From positions 113,314 through 177,313 of the forward strand of contig NZ_VRMJ01000008.1 of the NCBI RefSeq assembly GCF_009832745.1: 64,000 nucleotides of DNA, in the 5' to 3' direction. This stretch comes from Polaribacter septentrionalilitoris (GTDB taxonomy: Bacteria; Bacteroidota; Bacteroidia; Flavobacteriales; Flavobacteriaceae). Each line of letters opens with the position of its first letter. Position 1 is the stretch's first letter. The notes below the pieces were generated by a model. The model was not told the origin of the DNA. It was given only the letters and a program-made list of their open reading frames with translations, and searched no databases. Positions 1 through 10,000 of the stretch are shown here, piece by piece. Position numbers and translations under genes: made by a program.

Positions 1-783
1 GGTGAGAATAGCTATCTGAACAATAAACAGCGACTTTCTTTATTGAAATCCCTTTCTGAGGTTGCTAAAGAATATAAAGTTCCTTTGATCAGTGGGGCTT
101 CAGCAGAAACAAAGGAGGAACTAGCAAAAATTATTGAAGGACTTGCAACAGTAGGAGTTGATACAGTTATGGTGATGCCTCCAAAAACCAAGGAGGTTCC
201 TTCTGAAAAAGAAATGTATGAGTATTATTCACTTTCTGAAGCAACCGCAAAAGATGTAGGTGTAACAATCATGCCGTATAACAATCCTGATGCAGCAGGT
301 TATCACGCACTCTCAACAGACCTTCTATTAAGACTTTCTGAGCTTCCTAAAGTAACCGCGCTTAAAGTATCGACTATAGATGTTTCAATTATTGAAACAC
401 TGATGTTAGAAAACAAAGATTTAAAAATTTTAGCAGGAGTAGATACAGTTACTGTACATGCAGGACTTGCAGGAGCATGTGGTGGAATTACAGGTGTAGG
501 TTGTATCTTTCCAAAAGCTAGTGTTACAATGCAAGAGTATGTTTTAAATGGAGAATGGGCTAAGGCAAACAAAATTTCCCAGGCTTTAAATTCGCTGTCG
601 TATTTAGATGCTCAACCGCTACTTTTGGAATATCTTAAACTGGCTATGGGAATTCATCATAATGATGTTGCTGGAGGTTTACGAACCTTTGGTAAGAAAT
701 TAACAAAACATCAAATTGATGATGTGCATGCAAGATATATTCTGGCGAAAGAAAGGCTTGAAGTTCTGGACTTAATAAGTTAA
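1..783 (+). CDS. DHDPS/NanA-family lyase, probable pyrroline-4-hydroxy-2-carboxylate deaminase (5' partial)
   Basis: The frame is open from base 1, so the N-terminus (about 45 residues by comparison with a roughly 300-residue family) lies outside the window. It is a TIM-barrel class I lyase of the dihydrodipicolinate synthase/N-acetylneuraminate lyase family. The conserved tyrosine sits in MPYNNP (about residue 93 of the visible part) and the Schiff-base lysine in ALKVST (about 122). The genes that follow encode the other enzymes of trans-4-hydroxy-L-proline breakdown. I therefore infer the LhpC role: deamination of 1-pyrroline-4-hydroxy-2-carboxylate to 2-oxoglutarate semialdehyde. Family membership is clear; the substrate is assigned by context. 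A DapA-like or keto-acid aldolase role cannot be excluded. Confidence 0.8.
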   Translation, partial: GENSYLNNKQRLSLLKSLSEVAKEYKVPLISGASAETKEELAKIIEGLATVGVDTVMVMPPKTKEVPSEKEMYEYYSLSEATAKDVGVTIMPYNNPDAAGYHALSTDLLLRLSELPKVTALKVSTIDVSIIETLMLENKDLKILAGVDTVTVHAGLAGACGGITGVGCIFPKASVTMQEYVLNGEWAKANKISQALNSLSYLDAQPLLLEYLKLAMGIHHNDVAGGLRTFGKKLTKHQIDDVHARYILAKERLEVLDLIS

Positions 784-849
784 TTCAACAAAAAAAAGTA
801 GCTTACAAACTAGTAAAATTGAAAAAAAGCATTTAAAAAATAAGTAAAG

Positions 850-2433
850 ATGATTACAGGAAAAAACTATATAGGCAATCAAAAATCTACCAAAGGAAAT
901 AAAACATACAAAACATTTAACCCGGAATTAAATAAAGAAAACGATACTGTTTTTACAGAAGCTTCTGAAGAAGAAATTAGTGATGCAGTAAATTTAGCAT
1001 CACAAGCATTTAAAGAATACAGTACAATTTCAGGAGTAAAAAAAGCAGCATTTCTAAATGCAATTGCAGATGAAATTTTAGCTTTAGATGATGAGTTGGT
1101 GCAAGCGTATTGTTCTGAAACAGGTTTACCAGAAGGAAGAGCAAAGGGAGAAAGAGGAAGAACTATTGGGCAATTAAGAAGTTTTGCCAATTTAGTAGAG
1201 GAGGGCTCTTGGGTTGAGGCTACTATAGATAAAGCACAACCAAACAGAGAACCAATGCCAAGGTTAGATATTCGAAAAATGAATATTCCTTTAGGCCCTG
1301 TTGTGGTTTTTGGAGCAAGTAATTTTCCTTTAGCGTATTCTACAGCTGGTGGAGATACTGCAGCAGCCTTAGCAGCTGGTTGTCCTGTAATTGTGAAATC
1401 GCACCCAATGCATTCTGGAACAGGAGAATTGGTAGCTTCTGCAATTGTAAAAGCAGCAGAAAAAACAGGAATGCCAAATGGTGTTTTTTCTAACTTAAAC
1501 TCAAGCGGAATAGAAGTTGGACAACAATTGGTAGCAAATCCAAAAGTAAAAGCAGTTGGTTTTACAGGGAGCATAAAAGGAGGTAGAGCATTACTAGATT
1601 TATCTGCGAAAAGAGAAGAACCTATTCCGGTTTTTGCAGAAATGGGAAGTATTAATCCTGTGGTCGTTTTGCCAGAAGCATTGGAAAATAGAAACCAAGA
1701 AATTGCAAAAACATATGCAGGCTCTATAACTTTAGGAACAGGTCAGTTTTGTACAAATCCCGGTTTAATTATTGGAATTAAAAGTGAAGCATTCAATTCT
1801 TTTGTAAATCACTTATCACAAGAAATTTTAGAGATAAATCCTTCTTGTATGTTGCATCCAAATATAAAAGAAGGATACAATACAAATAAAGAAAAAGTTG
1901 TTTCTCAAGAAAATGTTACTGTTACAGCAAATTATGAATCTGATGTTGCGAATAATCACGCACAACAAACTGTAGTTTCTGTTGAGGGAAAAACATTCTT
2001 AGAGAATTCAACATTACATTTAGAAGTTTTTGGCCCTTTTTCTATGGTAGTTCAATGTGAAGATTCAGATGAATTAGAAAAGATAATCGCTAATTTAGAA
2101 GGTCAATTAACAGGAACAGTTATTTCTGATAATGATGAAATTAAAAATTATTCAAATGTAATTGCTGCTCTGCAAAATAGGGTAGGTAGAATTATTTTTA
2201 ATGGAGTTCCAACAGGTGTTGAAGTTTGTGAATCTATGGTGCATGGTGGTCCATATCCTGCTTCTACAGACAGTAGATTTTCTGCAGTTGGAATTAGTTC
2301 AATAAAACGTTGGGTAAGACCATTTAGTTATCAAAGTTGGCCTAATAATTTATTGCCTAAAGAATTACAAAATGAGAATCCTTTATCAATTTTTAGAACG
2401 ATTGATGGAATTAGAACAAAAGATAAGATATAA
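850..2433 (+). CDS. 2,5-dioxovalerate (alpha-ketoglutaric semialdehyde) dehydrogenase
   Basis: This is an NAD(P)-dependent aldehyde dehydrogenase of 527 residues that would oxidise 2-oxoglutarate semialdehyde to 2-oxoglutarate, the last step of hydroxyproline catabolism. It has the cofactor-site stretch PVIVKSHP, the catalytic glutamate in VFAEMGS (about E264) and the nucleophilic cysteine in GQFCTNPG (about C301). The slightly divergent motifs and a length near 525 fit the ketoglutaric semialdehyde dehydrogenase subgroup. It starts 66 bp after the lyase and ends 2 bp before the next gene, so the cluster is probably one transcript. A different aldehyde substrate is possible, but the neighbours argue strongly for this one. 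Confidence 0.87.
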   Translation: MITGKNYIGNQKSTKGNKTYKTFNPELNKENDTVFTEASEEEISDAVNLASQAFKEYSTISGVKKAAFLNAIADEILALDDELVQAYCSETGLPEGRAKGERGRTIGQLRSFANLVEEGSWVEATIDKAQPNREPMPRLDIRKMNIPLGPVVVFGASNFPLAYSTAGGDTAAALAAGCPVIVKSHPMHSGTGELVASAIVKAAEKTGMPNGVFSNLNSSGIEVGQQLVANPKVKAVGFTGSIKGGRALLDLSAKREEPIPVFAEMGSINPVVVLPEALENRNQEIAKTYAGSITLGTGQFCTNPGLIIGIKSEAFNSFVNHLSQEILEINPSCMLHPNIKEGYNTNKEKVVSQENVTVTANYESDVANNHAQQTVVSVEGKTFLENSTLHLEVFGPFSMVVQCEDSDELEKIIANLEGQLTGTVISDNDEIKNYSNVIAALQNRVGRIIFNGVPTGVEVCESMVHGGPYPASTDSRFSAVGISSIKRWVRPFSYQSWPNNLLPKELQNENPLSIFRTIDGIRTKDKI

Positions 2434-2435
2434 CT

Positions 2436-4169
2436 ATGAGAATTTATAAAGTTCTTTTTGTTGCCTTTTTTATGAATTTATCTTGTAATAATGGAGAAGA
2501 AAAATGTGGAAATTCATCAGCAGAATTAGAGATCATTATTCAATCTCATCAAAGAAGACAATCTTATGATAAAAACAAGTATCCTTTAGGATTGTATACA
2601 AGAGAACATTACAAAGCTGAAGCAGAATATGCAGAAAACCAAATGCAATATTTTGGTTGTGTGGTTTTTGAAGAGCTTTCTGAAACAGAGCAAATCTCTT
2701 ATGAATTACTAAAATTTGTGTTGCAAGATAAAATCGATTATTACAAGTTTGAACGATTTTTAAATCCCTTGCTGTCTGATTCTGGTTTTCATAGCAGTTT
2801 AAATTATCAAATCAAACCACTTAATAATTACAGGCAAGTAAAAGAATATTTAAAGAAATTAAATAGTTTATCAGATTTTGTAAATCAGCATTTTAAAAAT
2901 CTAAGAGAAGGTTTAGCAAAAGGAGTTTCGCAGCCTAGAGTTATTTTTAAAGGGTACGAATCTACTTATAATGATCATATTGTTGATGATTTTCAACAAA
3001 GTCCATTTTACAAACCGTTTCAAAATTTACCTTCAAGTTTAAATGAAACGCAAAAGGATTCAGTTTTAAAGGCTGCAAAAATTGCAATAGAAAACACAGT
3101 AGTTCCTGAATTCAAAAGAATAAAAACTTTTTTTGAAACTGAATATTTACCAAAAACAAGAACAAGTTTAGGGGTTTCAGAAACCCCAAATGGTGCTGCT
3201 TATTATCAAAATAGAATTAATTTTTATACCACAAGCACACAATACACTGCAGAAGATATTCATCAAATAGGACTAACAGAAGTTGCCAGAATTAAAGCAG
3301 AAATGCAAAAAATAATTAGTTCTCTAAACTTCAAAGGAAGTTTTGCTGATTTTTTAAAATTCCTAAGAACGGACGAACAGTTTTATGCAAAAACACCAAA
3401 TGAGTTGTTAATGATTGCGAGAGATATGGCAAAAAGAGCAGATGCAAAGTTGCCAAAATTCTTTAAAACCTTACCACGAAAACCTTATGGAGTTGCACCT
3501 GTGCCAGAAGCAATTGCTCCAAAATATACTGGAGGACGTTATATAGGGACATCAAAAAATAGTACAGAAGCTGGTTATTATTGGGTAAACACCTATGATT
3601 TACCAAGCAGAACTTTGTATACTTTACCTTCTTTAACGGTTCACGAAGCTGTTCCAGGGCATCACTTACAAGGAAGTTTAAATAACGAATTGGGAGATTC
3701 TATTCCGCAATTTCGAAAGAATTTATATTTATCTGCTTATGGAGAAGGTTGGGGATTGTATTCCGAATTTTTGGCAGATGAAATGAACATGTATACGACA
3801 CCTTACGAACAATTTGGAAAATATACTTATGAAATGTGGCGTGCGTGTCGTTTAGTTGTAGATACTGGAATTCACGCAAAAGGTTGGACAAGAGAACAGG
3901 TTGTGAATTATATGTCAGAAAATACGGCATTATCACTTCACGAAATTAATACAGAAACAGATCGATATATTTCTTGGCCAGGGCAAGCTCTTTCTTATAA
4001 AATAGGGGAATTAAAAATTAGAGAATTACGTGTAAAAGCTGAATCTGAATTAAAAGACAAGTTTGATATTAGAGATTTTCATGAAGTAGTTTTAGAACAA
4101 GGAACTGTAACCTTATCAATTTTAGAAAAAAGAATCCATAATTATATTAATAAAGTGAAAAATGAGTAA
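2436..4169 (+). CDS. DUF885-family zinc metallopeptidase, lipoprotein
   Basis: This 577-residue protein begins with a short hydrophobic signal ending in a lipobox-like NLSC (about residues 13-17), so it is probably a lipoprotein anchored outside the cytoplasm. The C-terminal half carries HEAVPGHH (about residues 403-410), the HExxxGHH-type zinc site of the DUF885 family, whose members behave as peptidases. The gene lies inside the hydroxyproline operon, 2 bp after the dehydrogenase and overlapping the epimerase start by 8 bp. I infer that it releases hydroxyproline- or proline-containing peptides to feed the pathway. The exact cleavage specificity is unknown. Confidence 0.82.
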   Translation: MRIYKVLFVAFFMNLSCNNGEEKCGNSSAELEIIIQSHQRRQSYDKNKYPLGLYTREHYKAEAEYAENQMQYFGCVVFEELSETEQISYELLKFVLQDKIDYYKFERFLNPLLSDSGFHSSLNYQIKPLNNYRQVKEYLKKLNSLSDFVNQHFKNLREGLAKGVSQPRVIFKGYESTYNDHIVDDFQQSPFYKPFQNLPSSLNETQKDSVLKAAKIAIENTVVPEFKRIKTFFETEYLPKTRTSLGVSETPNGAAYYQNRINFYTTSTQYTAEDIHQIGLTEVARIKAEMQKIISSLNFKGSFADFLKFLRTDEQFYAKTPNELLMIARDMAKRADAKLPKFFKTLPRKPYGVAPVPEAIAPKYTGGRYIGTSKNSTEAGYYWVNTYDLPSRTLYTLPSLTVHEAVPGHHLQGSLNNELGDSIPQFRKNLYLSAYGEGWGLYSEFLADEMNMYTTPYEQFGKYTYEMWRACRLVVDTGIHAKGWTREQVVNYMSENTALSLHEINTETDRYISWPGQALSYKIGELKIRELRVKAESELKDKFDIRDFHEVVLEQGTVTLSILEKRIHNYINKVKNE

Positions 4170-5172
4170 ACATATTTTTGTCTGTGTAGATGCACATACT
4201 TGCGGTAATCCTGTAAGAGTCATCAAAAGTGGAGGCCCAGAATTGCTTGGAAATTCAATGAGCGAAAAGCGTTTACATTTTTTAAAAGAATACGATTGGA
4301 TAAGAAAAGGCTTAATGTTTGAACCTCGAGGACATGATATGATGAGTGGTTCAATTTTATACCCTCCACACAATCCAGAAAATGATTTTGCCATTTTATT
4401 TATAGAAACTTCAGGTTGTTTGCCAATGTGCGGTCATGGAACAATAGGAACCATCACTATTGCTATAGAAGAGGGTTTGGTTCAACCTAAAACTCCTGGA
4501 AAAATAAAAATGGAAGCTCCTGCAGGTTTGGTAGAAATAGAATATTCTATGAGTAACCAAAAAGTTGAGTGGGTAAAATTAACCAATGTAAAGAGTTATT
4601 TAGACGCAGAAAATTTAACCATAGATTCTCCAGAATTAGGCGAGATTACTTTTGATGTATCTTATGGAGGTAATTTTTATGCCATTGTAGATCCGCAGAA
4701 AAACTTTACTGGTGTTCAAGATTTTACAGCCTCTGAGATTATCAAACATTCACAAGTTCTAAGAGAATTAATTAATAAAAAATATCCAAATCAATTTATT
4801 CATCCTGAAAACCAATCCATAAAAGATGTAACGCATTTGTTATGGACAGGAGATACGATTCATCCAACTTCCAATGGTAGAAATGCTGTTTTTTATGGTG
4901 ATAAAGCCATTGATAGAAGCCCTTGTGGGACAGGTACATCAGCAAGATTAGCACAATTATATGCCAAAGGAAAATTAAAAGTAGGAGAAGAGTTTATACA
5001 CGAAAGTTTTATTGGAAGCACCTTTATTGGTAAAGTAGAAAAAGAAACTATTATAGGAAATCAAAAAGCAATTGTACCAAGTATTAAAGGTTGGGCAAAA
5101 ATTTACGGACAAAATACCATAACTATAGATACAGAAGATGATCCTTATGCTTTTGGTTTTTCAGTAATTTAG
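4162..5172 (+). CDS. lhpA: 4-hydroxyproline 2-epimerase (proline racemase family)
   Basis: This 336-residue protein belongs to the proline racemase family. Both catalytic cysteines are visible: MCGHG (about C90) and SPCGTGTS (about C255). In this family two cysteines indicate racemase or epimerase chemistry, whereas trans-3-hydroxyproline dehydratases carry threonine at one position. Together with the neighbouring dehydrogenase and deaminase this supports conversion of trans-4-hydroxy-L-proline to cis-4-hydroxy-D-proline. The start codon overlaps the end of the DUF885 gene by 8 bp, which suggests translational coupling. Proline racemase is the main alternative, but the operon favours hydroxyproline. 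Confidence 0.9.
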   Translation: MSKHIFVCVDAHTCGNPVRVIKSGGPELLGNSMSEKRLHFLKEYDWIRKGLMFEPRGHDMMSGSILYPPHNPENDFAILFIETSGCLPMCGHGTIGTITIAIEEGLVQPKTPGKIKMEAPAGLVEIEYSMSNQKVEWVKLTNVKSYLDAENLTIDSPELGEITFDVSYGGNFYAIVDPQKNFTGVQDFTASEIIKHSQVLRELINKKYPNQFIHPENQSIKDVTHLLWTGDTIHPTSNGRNAVFYGDKAIDRSPCGTGTSARLAQLYAKGKLKVGEEFIHESFIGSTFIGKVEKETIIGNQKAIVPSIKGWAKIYGQNTITIDTEDDPYAFGFSVI

Positions 5173-5233
5173 AAATATGAACAGTGTAATGTTGAACATA
5201 GTTGAGAAATCTATAATATATAATTAAATAGAT

Positions 5234-6481
5234 ATGTCTAAAGAAGTTGTTATTATTGGAGGTGGAATTATAGGTCTATGTTCTGCTTATTATTTGCTTA
5301 AAGAAGGTCATAAAGTTACTGTAATAGATAAATCTGATTTTTCTACAGGGGCTTCTTACGTAAATGCGGGGTACATTACACCTAGTCACATTATTCCCTT
5401 ATCTGCACCAGGAATAATCACAAAAGGTATAAAATGGATGTTCAATGCAGAAAGTCCTTTTTATGTAAAACCAAGATTAGATACCGATTTTTTAAAATGG
5501 GCTTGGTTATTTAAAAAATCGGCAACAAAACAAAAAGTAGCTAAAGCAATTCCTGTAATTAAAGATATTAATATTTTTAGTAGAGAATTGTATGAGGATT
5601 TAAAATCATCTGAAGATTTCAATTTTACATACGATCGTAAAGGCTTGTTAATGTGTTATCAAACAGAAAATGCAGGAGAGGAAGAATGGGAAACTGGTCA
5701 AAGAGCCATAAAAGAAGGCCTAAAAGTTGAAAACTTAACGAAAGATAAAGTTAAAAAACTAGAACCTAATGTTGATTTAAATGTTACAGGAGCTGTCTAT
5801 TATCATTCTGACGCACATATGACACCTAATAATTTTATGCAAGAATTAAAAACATATTTAGAGCAAAAAGGTGTTATTATACTATCTAATGAAGAGGTTG
5901 TAGATGTAGATTTTAAAAACGGAACAATACATTCTTTAAGGACTAATAACCAAAAAATTAAGGGAGATAAGTTTGTGTTGGCAACTGGTTCTTGGTCTCA
6001 ATATTTTGCGAAAAAAATAGGGGTAAATATCCCAATTCAAGCAGGTAAAGGCTATTCTATAAATGTAAAAAGAGAAACTAATATTACAATACCTGCTATT
6101 TTAATAGAAGCTAAAGTTGCAGTAACACCTATGCATGGTTTTACTCGTTTTGCAGGCACTATGGAAATAGGAGGAATTAATCATACCATGAATGTAAAAA
6201 GAATAAATACAATTGCAAAAGCAAGCGAATCTTACTATAAAGATTTGAAAATTTCTTTAAAAGAACAAAAGAATGCAAAATGTGGTTTACGTCCTTGTTC
6301 TCCTGATGGGTTACCATACATTGGTAAATCAAATAAGGTGGATAATTTAATCATAGCTACAGGTCATGCAATGATGGGATGGAGCTTGGGGCCTGCATCT
6401 GGAAAATTAGTTTCTGAAATTATTAGTGAATCAAAAACATCTTTAAACTTAAATCCTTTTTCTGTGGATAGATTTTCTTAA
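5234..6481 (+). CDS. FAD-dependent D-amino-acid oxidoreductase, probable D-hydroxyproline dehydrogenase
   Basis: This 415-residue flavoprotein of the DAO/DadA family has an N-terminal Rossmann dinucleotide-binding motif, IIGGGIIGLCSAYYL (about residues 6-20), and a C-terminal FAD-contact region with GLRPCSPDGLPYIG and ATGHAMMGWSLGP. D-amino-acid dehydrogenases of this type pass electrons from cis-4-hydroxy-D-proline to the respiratory chain and give 1-pyrroline-4-hydroxy-2-carboxylate. It lies 61 bp after the epimerase, so the four pathway steps are complete within the visible cluster. A broader D-amino-acid dehydrogenase activity is possible. Confidence 0.85.
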   Translation: MSKEVVIIGGGIIGLCSAYYLLKEGHKVTVIDKSDFSTGASYVNAGYITPSHIIPLSAPGIITKGIKWMFNAESPFYVKPRLDTDFLKWAWLFKKSATKQKVAKAIPVIKDINIFSRELYEDLKSSEDFNFTYDRKGLLMCYQTENAGEEEWETGQRAIKEGLKVENLTKDKVKKLEPNVDLNVTGAVYYHSDAHMTPNNFMQELKTYLEQKGVIILSNEEVVDVDFKNGTIHSLRTNNQKIKGDKFVLATGSWSQYFAKKIGVNIPIQAGKGYSINVKRETNITIPAILIEAKVAVTPMHGFTRFAGTMEIGGINHTMNVKRINTIAKASESYYKDLKISLKEQKNAKCGLRPCSPDGLPYIGKSNKVDNLIIATGHAMMGWSLGPASGKLVSEIISESKTSLNLNPFSVDRFS

Positions 6482-6491
6482 TTTCGAAATT

Positions 6492-7040
6492 ATGTTGAAA
6501 TCAGAATTAAGAAAATTATACAAGCAAAAACGGCAAGAGTTAACCCAACTAGATATTGAGAGATTACAAGATAATCTCTATCAACAGATTTTTAATGTAG
6601 CGATTTCTGACGTAAAACACATTCATATTTTCCTGTCACTTAGTAGATTTAAAGAGATTGATACAAAACCAATAATCAATTATTTTAGAAATCAAAACAA
6701 GCAAATTGTAGTTTCTAAAAGTAATTTTAAAACAAATACGCTATCTCATTTTCTATTAGAAGAAGATTCAGAAATAGAAATAAATAGCTATGGAATTCCA
6801 GAACCTGTAAATGCAAAACCAATTACAGAACAAGAATTAGATTTGGTTTTTGTTCCGCTTTTAATCTCTGATAAACGGAATTATAGAGTAGGTTATGGAA
6901 AAGGTTTTTACGATCGATTTCTGTCTAATTGTAGAAATGATGTAAAAAAAATAGGTTTAAATTTCTTTAAACCTATTGCTGAAATTTCTGATGTAAATGA
7001 ATTTGATATTGCTTTGGATGATGTGATTTATCCAATGTAA
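6492..7040 (+). CDS. 5-formyltetrahydrofolate cyclo-ligase
   Basis: This 182-residue protein matches the MTHFS family, which uses ATP to convert 5-formyltetrahydrofolate to 5,10-methenyltetrahydrofolate in the cytoplasm. The N-terminal basic helix (KSELRKLYKQKR) and the signature VGYGKGFYDRFL near residue 137 are both present and the length is typical. It follows the D-Hyp dehydrogenase by only 10 bp but has no evident pathway link to it. It converges on the amidohydrolase gene with 6 bp between stop codons and no visible terminator. Confidence 0.9.
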   Translation: MLKSELRKLYKQKRQELTQLDIERLQDNLYQQIFNVAISDVKHIHIFLSLSRFKEIDTKPIINYFRNQNKQIVVSKSNFKTNTLSHFLLEEDSEIEINSYGIPEPVNAKPITEQELDLVFVPLLISDKRNYRVGYGKGFYDRFLSNCRNDVKKIGLNFFKPIAEISDVNEFDIALDDVIYPM

Positions 7041-7046
7041 TAAACT

Positions 7047-10000
7047 TTATTCATGACAACTACACCTTGGAGTCAAGAAATTATTGGTCTTTGTATTTAA
7101 AGGAAATCCTTGGTTGTATCCATCTTGTTCAAAATAGAATTTAGATCTTGTTTTATCATAATTTCCAATTTCGTTCATTGTATTGATATCATACAAACGA
7201 CCATTAACCATCGTGTAAATTACAGAATTTGAGTTTTTGATATCTTCTAACGGATTTTTATCCATAATAATTAAATCAGCTAACTTTCCTTTCTTTAAAG
7301 AACCAATTTCATCACCTGCACCAATATATTCTGCTCCATTAATTGTTGCAGCTTTTAAAGCTTCGTGATTCGTTAAGCCCCCTTGTTGTAACATCCATAA
7401 CTCCCAATGCGCACCCAAACCTTGTAACTGTCCATGAGCACCTAAATTTACTTTTACACCTTCTTTGGCTAATGCAGTTACGGTTTCTGAAGTTAACACA
7501 TGTCCGTTTTTATATTCCTCTTCAGGCACCATAGTTCTATGTCTAGATCGAGTGTCAATTACATATCTTGGCGTATATTTTAGTAAGGTTTTGTTTTCCC
7601 AAACATTCATTTTTTGATACCATTCAAACTCACCATTCATACCTCCATAATTTACAATTAGTGTAGGGGTATATCCTGTTTTGCTGTTTTTCCAAAGTGA
7701 TAATACATCTTTATACACAGGATTTACAGGAATGTTATGTTCAATTCCTGTATGACCATCAAAAATCATACTCATATTTGCATAAAAATTAGATCCACCT
7801 TCAGGAACCACGTTTACCCTTTGTTCTCTTGCAGCTTGCATAATTTGCTGACGTTGTTCTCTTCTAGGTTGATTGTAACTTTTAATAGATTTTGCACCAA
7901 AAGCTTTGGTTCTAGAAATTGCAAAACGTGCATCGTCTAAATTGTTTACCACAGCTTTAAAATCTCCTTCTGCACCATATAAAATAAAACCAGTAGAAAA
8001 CATCCTTGGACCAACTATATTTCCGCTTTTTTGAAGCTCTTCCAGTGTAAAAGCAGCAGCAGTATGTACAGATGGATCATGAGCCGTAGTTACACCAAAA
8101 GCTAAATTTGCATAAAATTGCCAATGTTTTTGGGTACTTAATCCATTTCTAAATGCACCAACGTGTGCATGAACATCAACAATTCCTGGCATAATTGTTT
8201 TTCCTTTTAAGTCGTATACTTTTGCATCAGAAGGAATAGAAACTTTTCTTCTTTTTCCAAGTTGCTCTATTCTGTTCTTGTTGATAACAATGGTTCCGTC
8301 TTCAATAACTTCATCTCCTTCCATAGTAATAATTCTCACATTTTTAAATGCAATTCTACCTTCAGGAACATCAGATTTTACTTTTAAATTGATTTTAATA
8401 CCTGGTGTATTACTTTCTCCTAGGTTTGTCTTCGCAAAAGGATCTGTTGTGTTATTTACAATAGATTTTGAAAAATAATCACCACCTAATGTCCAAAAAA
8501 CTTCTTTATTATTGGTAGCCCAATGCAAGTTGATCCCTGCATTTTCAGACAAACTTTCTACCTTAAACGATTTTGTGTTTTGATCTAAATTAATTTCACT
8601 TCCGTTCATTACAAACGGAGCAACATATAATTTATGCAAATGAATAAATGCAATCCATTTGTTATCATGACTAGGCACAAGTCTATTGGCTAATTTTGAA
8701 GAAAAATGACTTTTTTCGTCTTCTCCATTCAGATTGACACTTTTTAATTTCTTAGTTAAACCTCCAAAAAAAGATCCTCCAGTTTGAAAGAAAATACGTT
8801 GATCATCACTAGAAAAACTAGGGAATTCTCCAGTTTTAGAAATTCTTTTGACTAGTGAGCCATCTGTATTTGCGATATAAATTCCAGTATTTTTTGTGAA
8901 ATCATACCCTTGATCTCCATTCCCAGATTCTTTTCTATATACAATTTTAGTGTTAGCATTATTGAATTTTGGTGTTCTGTAAATTCCTTTTTCTTTGGTG
9001 ATTTTAACCAAACCAGTACCATCCAAATTTATTTGATAAATAGCACCTAATTCCTCATCATTCCATGTTACAAACAAGATTGAATTTCCATCAGCAGAAA
9101 AACTAGGTTCTGCTTCAAAATCTAATAAAGTTGTTACTCTTGTTATAATTCCATCAGGTAAATTTTTCTTGTAAACATGACCTAAAGCAGTAAAAACAAT
9201 CGTTTTTCCGTTAGGAGAAGTTTGTACATCTTTAATCATTTTAGAGGTAAATTCGGTTTTAAAAACCTTACGTTTTACACGATGTGTTTGCGCTAATTTT
9301 ATTTGTTGATTTACTTGAAAAGGAATATTACTAACTTCTTTTGTATCAATATTTATGCTGTTTATTTTTCCTTGAGACCAAAATACAATTTCTTTGTTAT
9401 TAGGCATCCACGCAAAATGAGGGTACACTCCAAAAACTGCCCAAGCTTCACTTTGATCTTTACTCAAATCTTCATAAATAGGATATTCTTTTCCAGTTTC
9501 TAATTCGTGGATATATAATACTGATTTTGTTCTTACTCTTTTTACAAAAGCCAGTAATTTGCCATCTTTAGAAACTACAGGTCTTGCAGCACCTCCAGGA
9601 CCACCAGTTACTTGGTCTATTTCTCCAGTTTCAAAATTATATCGTTTAATAACATAAATTTGTTTATTAGGGTCTTTATTATATTGAAAAAACCCACCTG
9701 GATACATGTCTTCTGCATAATACAAATACTTACCATCAGGAGAAATTGATGGGTCATTTACATCTTGTTGATCATTTTTACGCTTTGTCAATCGCAATCC
9801 AGCAGTACCAGAAAGAGGATATTGCCACATTTCTCCAGCACCAACAGAGCGTTGAGAAGTATAATGTTTTCTTGCAACTAAAGACTTTCCATCTGGAGTC
9901 CAAACCGCATTATTTAACAATCTGTACTTTTCTTTGGTGATGGATTTTGCATTTTTACCATCAGCTGTCATCACCCAAATATTATTACCGCCTTCAACAT

